Origin: Rhizomys pruinosus
Lineage: Eukaryota; Chordata; Mammalia; Rodentia; Spalacidae
Length of the DNA: 64,000 nt
Assembly: GCA_009823505.1 (NCBI GenBank)
Contig: VZQC01013859.1
Coordinates: 543,245 to 607,244, forward strand
Direction of reading: 5' to 3'
Shown here one piece after another: positions 33,796-45,930 of the stretch. The translations under genes were made by a program, and so were the position numbers. A model generated the notes under the pieces. It worked only from the letters and a program-made list of their open reading frames with translations. It ran no database searches and was not told the DNA's origin. Position 1 is the first letter of the stretch. Every line of letters starts with the position of its first letter.

Positions 33796-36700
33796 CTAGC
33801 ATCCACAATTGAGGGATACCATTCGTCATTTGTTTTTCTGGGACTGTGTTACTTCACTTAACATAATATCTTCTAGCTCCAACTATTTATGTGCAAATTT
33901 CATGACGTCATCTTTTTTTTTTTTTTGAACAGCAACAATTATTTATTTATTGAGTACACTGGAAGAGGGCAAGGGTGAGGGACCTCTCCTCACATCTTTG
34001 TGTCTTCCCACATTTTCAATCCAATCCCGCCTCAGGAAGAAAGGCAGGCAGGCAGTGCAGTCCAGGTTAGGATGGCAGTGTGTCAGGCATTCTAGGACCT
34101 CAGACAGCTGACACCCACGTAAAACATCCAGGGGTGTGTGGGGGGGGTGTGAGAAAATCATGAGGAGTGATGATGTCATGATGTCATCTTTCTTTACCAC
34201 TGCGTAGAACTCCATTGCGTAGATGTACCACATTTTCTCTATCCACTCATGGTTGAGGGGCACTTGAGTTGGTTCTAACTCTTTGATATTGTGAAGAGAG
34301 CTGCAATAAACATGGCTGTACATGTATCTCTGTGGTAAGATGAGTCCTGTGGGTATATATCCAGGAGTGGTATGACTGGGTCAGGTAGTAAGCTCATTTT
34401 GAATCTTCTAAGGGTTCTCCACACTTCCATAGTGTTTGTATGAGTTTAGATTCCTACCAGCAGTGGATGAGTGTTCCCCTTTCTCCAAAACCTCTCCAGC
34501 ATTTGTTTTCTGGATAATAGCTAGTCTTACTGGAGTAAAATGAAATCTTAAGGTGCTTTTAATTTGCATTTCCTTAATTATTAGTGATGTTGAACACTTT
34601 TAAGATGTTTCCCAGGCATCTTCATTTGTGAAGTCTCTGTTCAGCTCTTTACTCCATCTTTTGAGTGAGTCATTTGTTTTCTTTGTTTTTGAGTAGTTTA
34701 TATATTCTGGAAGCTAATGCTCTATCAGATGTATCAGTGGTGAAGGTTTCCTCCCACTCTGTGGGTTTCCTCTTCTCTTCCCTGATTGCTGCTTTCCCTG
34801 TACAGAAGCTTTTGAGTTTAATGAGGTCCCACTTGTCAATTGTTGACCTGATTTCCTGTGCAGCTGCTGTCTGATTTAGAAAGTCTTTTCCTAAGCCTAT
34901 GTCTTGTAGGTTGCTGCCAAGTTTTTCTTCTATCACCTTCAAAGTTTTGGGTTTCACATTGAGACTTTGATCCACTTGGAGTTGATTTTTGTACAGGGTG
35001 AGGTAGGGGTTTAATTTTATTATTCTATTAATGGTCATCGAGTTTTGCCAATGCCTTTTGCTGAAGATGCTGTCTTTCCTCCATTGTGTTTTCTTGGCTC
35101 CCTTGCCAAATATGAGGTGGCTGAAATTGTATGTGCTCAAGTTTGGATCTTCAGGTTCATTCCATTGGTCAACAGGTCTGTTTTTGTGCCAGGACCAGGC
35201 TTTTTTTTATGACTATAGCCCTGTAGTATAGTTTGAAGTCTGGTATAGAGATCCCCCCTGTATTGCTCTTTTTGCCCAGGGTTGCTTTGGCTATTCAGGG
35301 TCATTTGTTTTTCCATATGAAATTAAGGATTTTTTTCCAACCCTGTGAAGAAACTCTTGGGGGTTTTAATTGGGATTACATTGAATCTGTATACTAATTT
35401 GGGTAGAATGGACATTTTTACTATATTAATTTTTATAATCAATGATCATGGGAAGTCTTTAAAACTTCTGATGTCTTCTTCAATCTCCTTCTTCAGGGGT
35501 TTAAAATTTTGTTGTAGAGATCTTTGGTGTCTTGGTTAAGTATTTTATTGTTTTTGAGGCTACCATGAGTGGGAAGGTCTTCTTGTATTCCTTCTCCAGT
35601 TGCTTGTTCTTGGTGTAAAGGCTACTGATTTTTCTAGGTTAATTTTGTATCCTACCACTTTATTGAAACAATCATTCCTCAGAGTTTTCTGGTAGGGTTT
35701 TGCATCCCTTAGGTAAACTATCATATGGTCTGTAAAAAGGGATAGCTTGACTTCCTCTTTTCCAATTATTACTTTTTAAATTTCTTTTTCTTTTCTTATT
35801 GCACTAACAAGTGTTTCAAGCACTATATTGAAAAGGAGTGTTGACAGGGGGCAGCTTTGCCGAGTTCCTACCTTTAAGGGGAATGCTTATAAGTTTTCTC
35901 CATTAGGATGATGTTGGCTGTGAGTTTCTTGGATATAGCTTTGATTACTTTGAGGAATGATCCCTCCAGTCCAATTCCCTCTAGGACTTTAAGCATAAAG
36001 AGATGCTGGATTTTCTTGAAGGATTTTTCTGAATCAATTGAGATGATCATGTGGTTTTCGTCTTTCAGTCTATTTATGTTTTTTTATGATATTTATTGAT
36101 TTTGTATGTTGAACCATCCTTGCATCTCCTGCATGAATCTAACTTGGTCATGATGGACGATCTTTTTGATGTGGGTCTGTATGCAGTTTGTGAGTATTTT
36201 GTTGAGAATTTTTTCATCTATGTTCATTAATGAGATGGGTCTATAGTTTTCATTTTTGGTTGTATCTTTGCCTGGTTTTGGTATTAGAGTAATGCTGGCT
36301 TCCTAGATGGAATTTGGGAGATCTCCCTCTGTTTGTATCCTTCTGAACAGTTTGAGTAATAATGGTTGTAAGTCTTCTTTAAATGTTTTATAGAATTCTG
36401 CCATGAAGCCATCTGGGCCTGGGCTTTTTTAAGTTTGGAGGTTTCTTATTATGTTTTCAATTTCTTCATATATTATGGGTCTGTTTAAGCTGTCAATCTC
36501 TTCTTGGTTTAGGTTTGTTGATTCCCAGGATTTCAGATATTCATCTGTTTCTCTTAGGTTTTCAAACTTAGTAGCCTATAGGTTTTTGAAGTATATGATT
36601 ATCTGGATCTTTTCATTGTCTGTTGTAATATTTCCCCTTTCATCACAAATTCTATTGATTTGGAGTTGCTCTTTCTTTTGGTTAACTGGGATAGAGGTCT

Positions 36701-37838
36701 GTCTATCTTGTATATTCTTTCAAAGAACCAACTTTTGGATTGATTAATTTTTTGTATTGTTTTCTGTGTTTCTATTTCATTGATTTCTGCTCCAATTTTT
36801 GTTATTTCTTCCTGTCTGTTGCATTTAAGGATAATTTGTTGTCTCTCAATTGTTTTTAACTGTATTGTTAGATCATTTATTTGTGCTCTTTTTGTTTTAT
36901 TAATGTAGGTACCCAGGGCTATAAGTTTCCCTCTAAGGACTATTTTCAAAGTATCCCATAGGTTTTGTTGTGTTGTATTGTCATTGTCATTCAATTCCAG
37001 GAATGCATTTCTTTCTTTCTTTATTTCTTCCTTGACCCATTCATTATTCAGGAGTGTGTTGCTTAGTCTCCATATCTTCTTGTATATAGTAGGGCTTATC
37101 CTGGTGTTGATATTGAGCTTTATTGCACTGTGGTCTGATAGAATGCATGAAATTATTTCAATCTTTTTGTATTTGTTAAGGTTTTTCCTGTGTCCCAGTA
37201 TGCGGTCGATTTGGGAGAATGTTCCATAAGGTGCTGAGTAGAAAGTGTATTCTCTGGTGTTTGGGTGGAATATTCAGTACATGTCTGTGAGTTCCATTTG
37301 GTGTATTCTATCATTCAGTTCAGATGTCTCTCTGTTTATTCTTTATCCAGTTGACATGTACAAAGGGCTCAGTGGGGTATTGAAGTTCCCTTCTGTGAGT
37401 GTGCTGGGGTTAATCTGTGCCTTGAGGTCCTGGAGAATTGTCTTTATAAAGTTTGGTGCACCAGAGTTTGGTGCATATATATTCATGACTGTGAAATCTT
37501 CATGGTTAATTGTTCCTTTGATAAAGATGTAATGGCCCTCTTTGTCTCTTCTGATTACTTTTATTTTGACGTATATTTTGTTTGATATTAAAATGGCAAC
37601 ACCTGCTTTCTTTTTGGTACCATTTGCTTGGAATATTTTTTTTCCATCCTTTCACCTTAAGTTGGTGCCTATCCTTGAGAGTGAGATGGGTTTCTTGTAG
37701 ATAACATATAGATGGGTTCTGTTTCCTAATCCATTCTCCCAGTCTATGTCTTTTGATTTGGGAGTTTAGTCCATTAATATTTAAGGTTATAATTGAAAGA
37801 TGTGTGTTACTTCCTTTCACTTTATTATCCATTTGCAT
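33796..37838 (-). pseudogene. L1 ORF2 (endonuclease/reverse transcriptase), nearly full length
   Basis: About 3.77 kb of ORF2 once a 260-bp insertion is removed, close to the usual 1,250-1,280 codons. Start: 37838 (MQMDNKVKGSN). The APE-like endonuclease follows with TLNINGLN and the catalytic Glu in CYLQETHL. The RT active site near 35712-35745 reads FTDH instead of FADD. The C terminus includes KRPTEWEETFTTDTSDRALA at about 34700-34760. Several stops and frameshifts, for example within 37560-37700 and 36420-36600. It would encode the L1 target-primed reverse transcription enzyme, but cannot now. Confidence 0.9.
33917..34176 (-). pseudogene. Truncated retrocopy of an unidentified transcript 3' end
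   Basis: Inserted in ORF2 with a clear target-site duplication: ATGACGTCATCTTTT at 33902-33916 and ATGATGTCATCTTTC at 34177-34191. On the minus strand it ends with CTCAATAAATAATTGTTGCT, GTTC and a 12-13-base A tail, a normal polyadenylation signal 20 bases before the tail. No L1 or SINE similarity seen. Probably the 3'UTR of a host mRNA; I cannot name the source gene. Confidence 0.78.
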
Positions 37839-39000
37839 TTTTGGTCTAGGTTTCTACTTCTGCAGTTATGCATTTATTAATTTCTCTTTCTAGGTGCCTG
37901 AGGATAGTTGCACCTCTCCTCTGTCTTTTGAATTGCTTCAAGTTTTCTCTGAAATGTTGGTTTCTGGACATGTACTCTATCAATCTTATTTATGTCATGG
38001 AAGATTTTTCTTTCTCCTTCAACTATAATTGACACTTTTTCTGGGTATAGTAACCTGGGTTAGTATCTATAATTGTTTAGTACTGGGAATACATTGGTCC
38101 ACATTCTTCTTGCTTTTATAGTTTGGACTGAAAAGTAAGCTGTAATTTTCATGGGTTTCCCTTATATATAACTTGTTTTTCTCTTGTTGGCTTTCAGAAT
38201 TTTGTCTTTGTTTTGGGCGTCTAGCGTTTTAACTGATATGCCATGGGGAGTTTCTTGATTTGGAGTTCTATGTGCTTTTTGTATTTGTATGGGTTTGTCT
38301 TTTTTGAGTTTGGGGAAATTTTCACCTATTATTCCTATAAAGATCTGATCAATACCATCCTCTTGAGGTTCTTCTCCTTCCCCTATCCCTATGATGTGGA
38401 GGTTTGATCTTTTCATAGTGTCCCACATTTCCTGATTTTTCTACTCTTGTGTATTTAAAAATTTTTCATAATCTTTACTTGAGCTTTTTAGTTTTTCTGT
38501 GTTATCTTCCAGGCCTGACATTCTTTTTTCTGCTTCCTCCATTCTGCTTCTGAGGCTTTTTCCCATCCTTTCCTCTTGACTGGATGAGTGTTTGATTTCC
38601 TTTTTCATTTCATCCTGTGATTTCTTTAGTATTTCCACTTCCTTTTGGAGCTTCTCAATCTCTTCATGTAGCTCCTTGGTTTACTTGTTGGTTTCCTTTT
38701 TTATCTCAGCATGGGATCTTTTCAGTGTTTTCACTTCCATCTGGAGTTTGTCATTGTCTCCCTCTAGTTGTTTCTGGAGTTTGTCATTCTCTCCCTTTAG
38801 TTCTTCCTGAAGTTTGTCATTCTCTTCCTCTATGTCCTTCCTGAGTTTTTCATTCTCTCTCCTTTGTTCTCTGATTTGTTCTTTATATTCTTTGATTTCT
38901 TTGAATATATCTATGATTGTTCTTCTAAGATTTGTGTCCTGTTACCTCTAGGGAGATCTCATTGTAGGAATCTTCTATTCTACTTCTTAGAGTTTGGTCT
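37839..39000 (-). pseudogene. L1 ORF1 (coiled-coil RNA-binding protein)
   Basis: Minus strand. The coiled coil is at about 38940-38590, including 33-bp (11-residue) tandem units rich in Leu/Lys/Glu at about 38751-38850. Then EILKKSQDEMKKEIKHSSSQ, SLRSRMEEAEKRMSGLEDNT, and the RRM part RSNLHIIGIGEGEEPQEDGI ... ENFPKLKKDKPIQIQKAHRT (38162-38428). The C-terminal domain near 37900-38150 is decayed. The start is not certain. ORF1 protein normally coats L1 RNA as a trimer; stops make this copy inactive. Confidence 0.85.
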
Positions 39001-39548
39001 GTAATGATTCTGTGCTTTTCCCATGTTGTTCTTTTGTTGTGTTTTTGGAATATGGATTTTCTTTTGTTTGTATTCTCATGTGAATCTCAAATGTTTCTTC
39101 ACTGTGTTGAAGGCTTGCTTTGCTTGCTTTTTTCGGATGCTTTCATTATTTTCTCCATGTTTATGGAGTGTTGGTGTCTAGGTTTCAGGCTTTCAATTTT
39201 GGTTATGTATTGGAAGTCTAACTCACTCTTCCCTTTCTGTTCTGAAGGTTCTCCAAAAACTGGGTAGGTGACAACTGAGTCAGTACCCGCTCAACAGTAC
39301 CCTGTTGAGCAATGTGCTCACTCTGCTTCCTGCCAGCCAGTTTCTCAGGGTTGTTTGTGGGGCTTGGTGTTGCAGGACTGGAGTTGTGTCAGGTTTGCTG
39401 TTACATTTATTGCCTTGAGCCTCGGAATTACTACTGTAGTCTCACTTGGACACTCCCTCCACAATTCCAGTTGGTTGGGGGATCAAGTTGCTGGCTTAGC
39501 CTCTGTGCTCCAGGTGGTCCAGCAAAAGCCCCTGATCTCTATGCACTC
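39001..39548 (-). promoter_or_regulatory. 5'UTR of near-full-length L1 (non-monomeric)
   Basis: About 550 bp between ORF1 and the 5' end of the element at the target site GACAGTTACCTTTCT. Unlike the 5'UTR at 57151 it is not GC-rich and has no tandem monomers. It also differs from the 5'UTR at 17809-18390. It would have held the internal promoter. Confidence 0.65.
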
Positions 39549-39563
39549 GACAGTTACCTTTCT

Positions 39564-40059
39564 TTTTTTTTATTTTTTTTATTTTTTTTTAATTTAATTT
39601 TTATTGATGGTTTGTGCATTTCGTACATCATTTTCCAATTCAGATCAGGCATATTTCCCTTTCCCTTCCCCCCCACCCCCACCCCATCCCAGATCATGTA
39701 TTCTGCCATAACTGTCCTGCATCTTTCAGGTTTTTTTTTTCAGGTTTTTCTCATCCACCTGTGCCCCTTTTCTAAGCCTAGGGAACAATCTGCGGAAGAG
39801 GGGGCGTGGTAGAATGTAAAGGCTGCGATTGGGGTGACCGGTGAAACTACAGCGATGTAGTCTGGACACTCATTTGATCAACTTGATTGAACAAACAACC
39901 TGTCACACCCCCCCCCCCACTGAATGGTGGGACTGTGGGGGTTTGGGCACAACAGTCTGTAGATTGGTTTTGCACGAAGGATGCTTATACTCATGGATTA
40001 TCACTTATAGCTAAAAAATGAAAAAAAAACCTGAAAGATGCAGGACAGTTATGGCAGAA
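39564..40059 (-). mobile_element. Internally inverted L1 3' end (twin priming), long-3'UTR type
   Basis: Left part (39564-about 39750) is minus-strand: T-rich tail, reversed polypurine terminus, CCATAACTGTCCTGCATCTT. Right part (about 39751-40059) is plus-strand: TCATCCACCTGTGCCCCTTT, GAGGGGGCGTGGTAGAATG, ending CCTGAAAGATGCAGGACAGT. About 30 bp (CCTGAAAGATGCAGGACAGT and neighbours) are present on both sides of the inversion in opposite orientation. Flanked by GACAGTTACCTTTCT (39549-39563) and GACAGTTACTTTTCT (40060-40074). This is the classic outcome of twin priming during L1 insertion. Confidence 0.9.
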
Positions 40060-40895
40060 GACAGTTACTTTTCTAGGAGCACTATGAAAGCTAGTGGGTA
40101 GAGATGATGCACTGAGGTCATAACCAGCTTGATTTCTGTTTTTTTTCTATGACTCACATATGTAGTATCTTCAGGAATATGATTTACTGTAAAGTTCTGG
40201 AGGACAACCAAGAGCAATGGCGATGGGCATTTGAGGGTCTATGAGAACCCCTTCTCAATAACCCCCAAAGAAGTAAACTAATTCCTGGCATTAGGCTGTT
40301 TATTTGACTGCCTTTGGTGTCTGGTAGGGGCATTTGTCCCCTAGTTACAGGGTAATTCTCTTTAGATTCTTATTCTACTTGTATAAAATATAGCATATTT
40401 TAGGAAGCTTCTACCGTAAAAAGTTTCCATATGACATTTTCAAAGGCCCTTAGTGTTAGCTATCCCTCCCTTTACTCCCTCCACTACCTTCCCTCACATT
40501 CCCCACTCATTTTAACCTTTTTATCCAATTTTCCCCTTCTCCCTCTTTGTATCACTGCATTCTATCTCTCCACTCAGAAAGCACCCCTTCCCTTAGGCTA
40601 TAACTAGTTTCCCGATTTCTATAGATTTTTCTATTTAAACACACATACCTAAAGACTCAGAGGTAGCATTGACGTATGAGAGAGCATGTGACATTTGTTT
40701 GGGGGGGGACTGGGTTACCTCCTAAGGATAATTGTTTCCAGTTTCATCAATTTACCTATGAATTTCATGATTTTGTTTTTCTTAAGAGCTGAGTAATATT
40801 CCATTGTGTAAATGTACTGCATTTCCATTCAGTTGATGGGCATCTATTACACTTCCATTTGTTGATTTTTTAAAATACAGCAACAATATGTAACT
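40060..40895 (-). mobile_element. Lx-type L1 3'UTR, proximal part, and ORF2 end
   Basis: Continues the element broken at 33219: GGAGCACTATGAAAGCTAGT lines up with GCACCTTCCAACTATGAGAGCTAG in the copy near 27535. The ORF2 C terminus is reached at about 40690 (GACTGGGTTACCTCCTAAGG), then the element fades near 40895. Confidence 0.75.
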
Positions 40896-41479
40896 TCAGT
40901 AGCCCTTGTGTTCAATCATTAGAGCATCACCTCAGTTCATGGCTTTGCATTCATCCCTCTTTACCGATAATGGCAATCACTGTCCTAATTAAAATCCCCA
41001 TTTCCTCCCTAGCCTCCCTCTAGGATGACAGAAACAAAATCCATGCTGACTTACCTATTTCTGAATTGATTCTCTTCTGTACATTGTTACAAGATTACTC
41101 TTCATGGGCCCACAAATCTCTTTCTACAAGCCTTCAGTGATTCCCTCATCTCAAAAATTATAGTCTGATGCCGTTGGCTAGAGATCTTGCCTTGGGAAAA
41201 TGCTTGACTGTTTTCTTACCACTACAGCCAATTAAATCTTTAGGGAAAATGGTTTGCTCTGTGATTTCCTACTTCATCTCCCCTTATCCCGCCATAGAGT
41301 ATATGAAATTCACTAAGTCCTACTCACTAAGGATGATAATGGTGTCTGTAATGGTGTATGTGATGATTCTTAGGACCTATCCAATGTTAAGACCTATCCA
41401 AAATTAAGTTGACTAAGAGGTGAAAGTAAAACAGAATCTCTGAACTATAACATTTTTTGAATTCCTTCTCTTTCTGTGG
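40896..41479. other. Low-copy DNA
   Basis: No recognised feature. The TTAAGACCTATCCAA-like phrase repeats at 41365-41403 as a short tandem. Confidence 0.5.
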
Positions 41480-41600
41480 CATCTGTGTATGCATGTACAT
41501 GGTTTGTGTATGTGTGGTGTGTATATGTGATATATATATATCTATATATATATATATATATGTTAGTGTGAGTGTATGTGCATATGCATGTCTGTGAGTG
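41480..41600. repeat. (TG)n/(TA)n microsatellite region
   Basis: Alternating purine-pyrimidine tract: TGTGTATG units, then (TA)n at 41532-41562, then TGAGTG units. Impure. Confidence 0.92.
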
Positions 41601-41624
41601 TTCACATATACCAGCGTATAATGT

Positions 41625-41884
41625 CTCCTGAGGTCAGTGTCCGATGTCTTTCTGTTATCACGTTCCACCTTTGTATTTTGAGACAGTGGCTCGCACAGAA
41701 CCTGAAGCTCATCAATTTGTCTAGACTAAGTGGATAATAAGCTTCAGGGTCCATCAGTCTCTGCTTTCTTGGTCCTGGGGTAGAGGAGTGCACTAACACC
41801 CTGAGCTTTTCTATGGATTCTGAACTCAGATCCCTGTGCTTGTATGACAGGTACTTTACTGATTAAGCCATATCCTCAACCCCC
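41625..41884 (-). mobile_element. B3-like/ancient tRNA-derived SINE
   Basis: Reverse SINE-like arrangement: TTGAGACAGTGGCTCGCACA, CACCCTGAGCTTTTCTATGG, GAACTCAGATCCCTGTGCTT (box-B-like) and ACTGATTAAGCCATATCCTC at the tRNA-like 5' end. More diverged than the B3 at 26355. The family call is tentative. Confidence 0.55.
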
Positions 41885-44013
41885 ATACTTTTAAATTTAT
41901 TGAGATTATCATTTCTTCTATTTTTTCACCCTGAAATCATTGAATTGAATTGAAATCATCGAATTGATATCACCTAAACATTCTTGTAGTGGTCTAATTT
42001 CTTAATAAAACTATTTTCTCTATTTTTTTCCTTATTAAAAGTACATATACAATTTATCTATCATAATTGTAAAATTCTTTCCTTCTGTCAAGGATGATGG
42101 GTGAAATAGGAAAATATAAAGGTGATAACAATCCCATTGCTTTTTAAAGACAAAAAGTGCTTTAGAGAATTCATGTTTTAGACAGTTTTCCTCCTGACTT
42201 TGCATCTCTTCCTTCCCTTCTTTCTTCTTTCTCTTCCCTTACTTCCTTTTCTCCCCATTTCCTTCCCTTTATCCCTTGCTTTCTTCTAATAGTGTCAGAT
42301 TTCAGGATTAAATCTGAACCATTAGAAAAATGTCAGGTTTTACAACATTCAGAGACCTTGAATGTTTCAAAGGAAAAATGTCTGCAGAAAATAGTATGTG
42401 TGGATGTATTATAAAAATAGTATTAACAAAGAAGTACAAAACTGCTTTGCCTCTACTTTTATGAATAGCTTTTTGTAATCCATCCCACATCAGTGCTCAC
42501 ACAAGAGGAGAGATTAGTTACATGTGGAATGCTTCCAAAGAACATAAGAGAGATCTCGAATTCTATAGATGAGAAAGGAATCTGAAAACAAGGCCTTAAT
42601 ATTTTACTTGCAAAGAGGTATATAATTGTATAATTTTACTGTAATTGACATAACTGCTTGAATTGACATTAAGTTTGAAGACAGTTCATTAGCAGCAGAG
42701 GCTGTATTCCCTGCAGACAGTAACTCTGCACCTCCTGCTGTATCTACTTTAACAAGTGATATTTTCAGAACTAATATGATTTAATTATATCTAACAACTG
42801 GATGATTAAGTTATTAATTTATGTAAATTAATGTCTGAAAATGGGAATAATGGACCTAATGATAGCAAGGTCTTCAATAAACATAAATGAATAATGATGA
42901 CAAAAATCCCTTCTGCTTTTATTTTTTCCTTGGTGTTCCCTGGATAAAGAGAATAGTAATAAATATGTTTTTCATTAAAATCTTACATGCACTTGATTTT
43001 AGCCAATAAGTCTGTTCACAGAGTGAGCATGCTCCTTCTATGATTAGTGGTCCCAGTATAGGCCTGGGACCTATTTACTAATCTTTCTAATTCAGGCTAT
43101 ATAATCCAATATTTAAACATACTCTTAGGATCCTTTTATCTTTCTAAATCATCTCTGCTGCTGCTGATGAAGGCAATAGTTTCGAACTATAACACTGTAG
43201 AGACATTTCAAAGCTGAAAGTAACTACATGCACATAAGGTAGCATCGGATTCTTATTGAAATCCATAATTAAGCAGCAATTGCAGAAGTGGAAATGTTCT
43301 TCACAGCAACAGTACTTGGATGACTGAAAAGTTCATGATAAGCAAATGAACTCTAAGAAATCAAATACCATGTATTTCAATTCCCATCAGAGGTTCAATT
43401 AGAAATGGAATCACTCTTTCCTTCCTGCCCTACACTGTTCTGCTGTTATGAGCCATGTGTTGTTTTAACAGCTGCAGAGTTTTACCTTGGGGGTGACTAA
43501 ATTGTGCTGGTGACGTTGATCTCTGTATAGAGCTAAAACGATGAGGAAACTTGATCATTTGACTTAGGAGCTGGGGGGAAAGTCATGCTGTCTGTTGGGG
43601 AGTAATGAGTTAAATGTAGAGAACATGAAGGCTTAGCTAGTTTCACTTAGTAACTTTATGTCTTCTCATTCCACCCCAAACCAAGAATAAAATTCAGCAT
43701 AGATGCAAAGGTACAATTAGTACATTTTTAAAAAACAGGACTTAAGTAACCAAAACTTACACTTGACTCTCTGGAAGAAGGACAAGAAAAGATGTCATTT
43801 ATGTTTATTTTTCCATTCTCCTTTTCTGTCAGCCTCTATCCGTACTTATGGTCAATACACTTGTGAATGAGCAGGTTCCTGTTCATCATATTCACATATT
43901 CCTCTAGTCCAGGGTGCATTACAAATTTTTGGAAGGCTGGTGAAAGAAATGCTATTATAAGGCCCCGCATCAAGAATTATTAACTTTGTAACTGGAGTTA
44001 GGGCCTGGCATTT
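41885..44013. other. Low-copy AT-rich DNA with a pyrimidine tract
   Basis: No gene or mobile element recognised in 2.1 kb. A C/T-rich stretch lies at 42200-42290. Confidence 0.5.
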
Positions 44014-45296
44014 ATGTCTGTGAGCATCTCAGGTAACATTGAAGTTGTGGGCCTGAGACACCACACCTTGAAAACTAATGCTGCTGCACATCAGGGGCTT
44101 CCTGATGAGCATGGCCAAAGGAAACTATTGAGAAGGAAACGAGAAGCGCAGAAGCAGTGCTTGGGAGACCCTAGGGCAAGAGGACTGGTGGTAGAAAGTT
44201 CTTCACGAATCTTCTCTCAGACCTCCTTCATCACACCACAGCATCCTTTTGAATTCACCAAATTATGTAGCAGGACTCCAATCATCCTGAGTTCACTACA
44301 TTTGAATGTATTGATCTGTAAAGCGAGTTCATGGAATTCAGTATATTAAGAAAACTGTGATGGTTGAATCTTAAATATTGGTAAGATCATCAAATCTTTT
44401 GTGAACAAGACATCCCTTAATTCCAGCCTTGCAAGTGACAGGATGGTGGATGCTGTAACCAGGCAGTACTCTGCCCTAAGTTACTCCATGTTGTGTAAAC
44501 AGTGGAAATCAGACTCTACCTTTTTCTTAAATTCTTCATTTTACAAACAGGTATTAACTCCATTTTGAGAATGGAGGATGGCTGCACCATGGCGGGCATG
44601 TCAATAGTGCCATTCGACTGGCACTAAACATGGGCAGAGATTGATAAGTAGCTTACCAATAAATGTAGAAAGAGTGTCACCCTGTAAATTTGCTGTAATC
44701 AATTAGGACTGAAGGAACATATGTATACTTAAAATCATGTCCAAAAAGCCAGGCCAGAGACTGAGGAAATGGTGCAGCTCCATCAACAGGACCCCAGAGA
44801 AAGGATGACACATAGCATAGAAAGGATGACACATAGCACTGTCATGATGACAGTCCAACTGACCCATCATTTGACCAACAGCAGGGGAGCAGTGGGTAGA
44901 GAGATCATGAAAGTTTCAAGGGCTTCTGCTCTAATGTGTCCCTGCTGTTGAAAGGGCCTGCTTGAATTGTCATCTGCCCATCTCCTTGTTCATCCATCTG
45001 GACCTGCCATCCATTGTTCTGCCTATTTGTACATCTGGACCTGGTCTTGTCCTTCACCTCTACAGATTCCATGGTCCTGAACCTAACTTATGCAACTGGA
45101 CTACTGTCTGGAGGTCCACTCAACCTGTGACCCAGGCAGCAGTCTCTGACTCCACAGCTGTATCTACAGCAGACCTCCAGCAAGGTTAATTGTCTGACTC
45201 TAGCAGAGACTCCTGAGTCCCTTAGCTTTCAGCTCTTAGTTAGGCCTTTCTGAAACTCCTCATACTTTGTGGTGGTCTCTTTAGCCCTTTATGGGG
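44014..45296. other. Low-copy DNA, no supported gene
   Basis: Slightly more GC-rich than its surroundings. A 111-codon plus-strand frame (44014-44349) has no recognisable domain, no ribosome or splice context I can support and no neighbour to link with; I treat it as chance. A 20-bp tandem repeat (AAAGGATGACACATAGCA twice) is at 44800-44838. Confidence 0.5.
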
Positions 45297-45360
<64 letters not shown>

Positions 45361-45390
45361 TTTCTTTCTTTCTTTCTTTCTTCCTCTCTT

Positions 45391-45455
<65 letters not shown>
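45297..45455. repeat. Compound microsatellite (CTTT)n(CT)n(CA)n
   Basis: About 85 bp of CTTT units, then about 45 bp of CT, then eight CA units. Source of artificial FFLS and EREK frames on the two strands. Confidence 0.97.
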
Positions 45456-45930
45456 TACTTTTACTGTGATATAAAAGAATATAAGAAACTAATTCAATGT
45501 AAGAACCTGCTTGCCTCAGCCAGGGATATCAAGGGAAGATGGACCACACAGAAAATTGATTCCAAAAAAGAAAGCTGAGCATTGTCAATTTATGGATATT
45601 CAATAAAATTTTTGGTTCCTCAAAATACTATGTCAATTATGCACGGGGACAACTAAGTTCTCATTCAGCACATGGCTTCAATGTCCTTAGTACTTTGTGT
45701 GGGTCAAAGTATTTAATTCACTGAAGAGGGTTGAAGGGTCATAATGTGTGGGTCCAATGATAAGTCATTACAAGTTGATTCAATATTATATCCATTAGCA
45801 GAACAATAGTAGTATGTCCTCCCCTAGGGCCCATGAACTATCTACCCACAGGTTCTTGGCCAAGATAATAGTCCCAGGTCTTGTAGGGTCACTGCCCCCC
45901 CATTTAAACTGCATTTAAACTCTTTTTAGA
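45456..45930. other. Low-copy DNA
   Basis: Nothing recognised. Confidence 0.5.

Noticed and set aside
44014..44349. 111-codon frame as a coding exon
   Set aside because: No recognisable domain, no supported splice sites, codon pattern unremarkable.
45240..45578. Arg/Glu and Phe/Leu/Ser-rich frames
   Set aside because: Translation of the (CTTT)n(CT)n(CA)n microsatellite.
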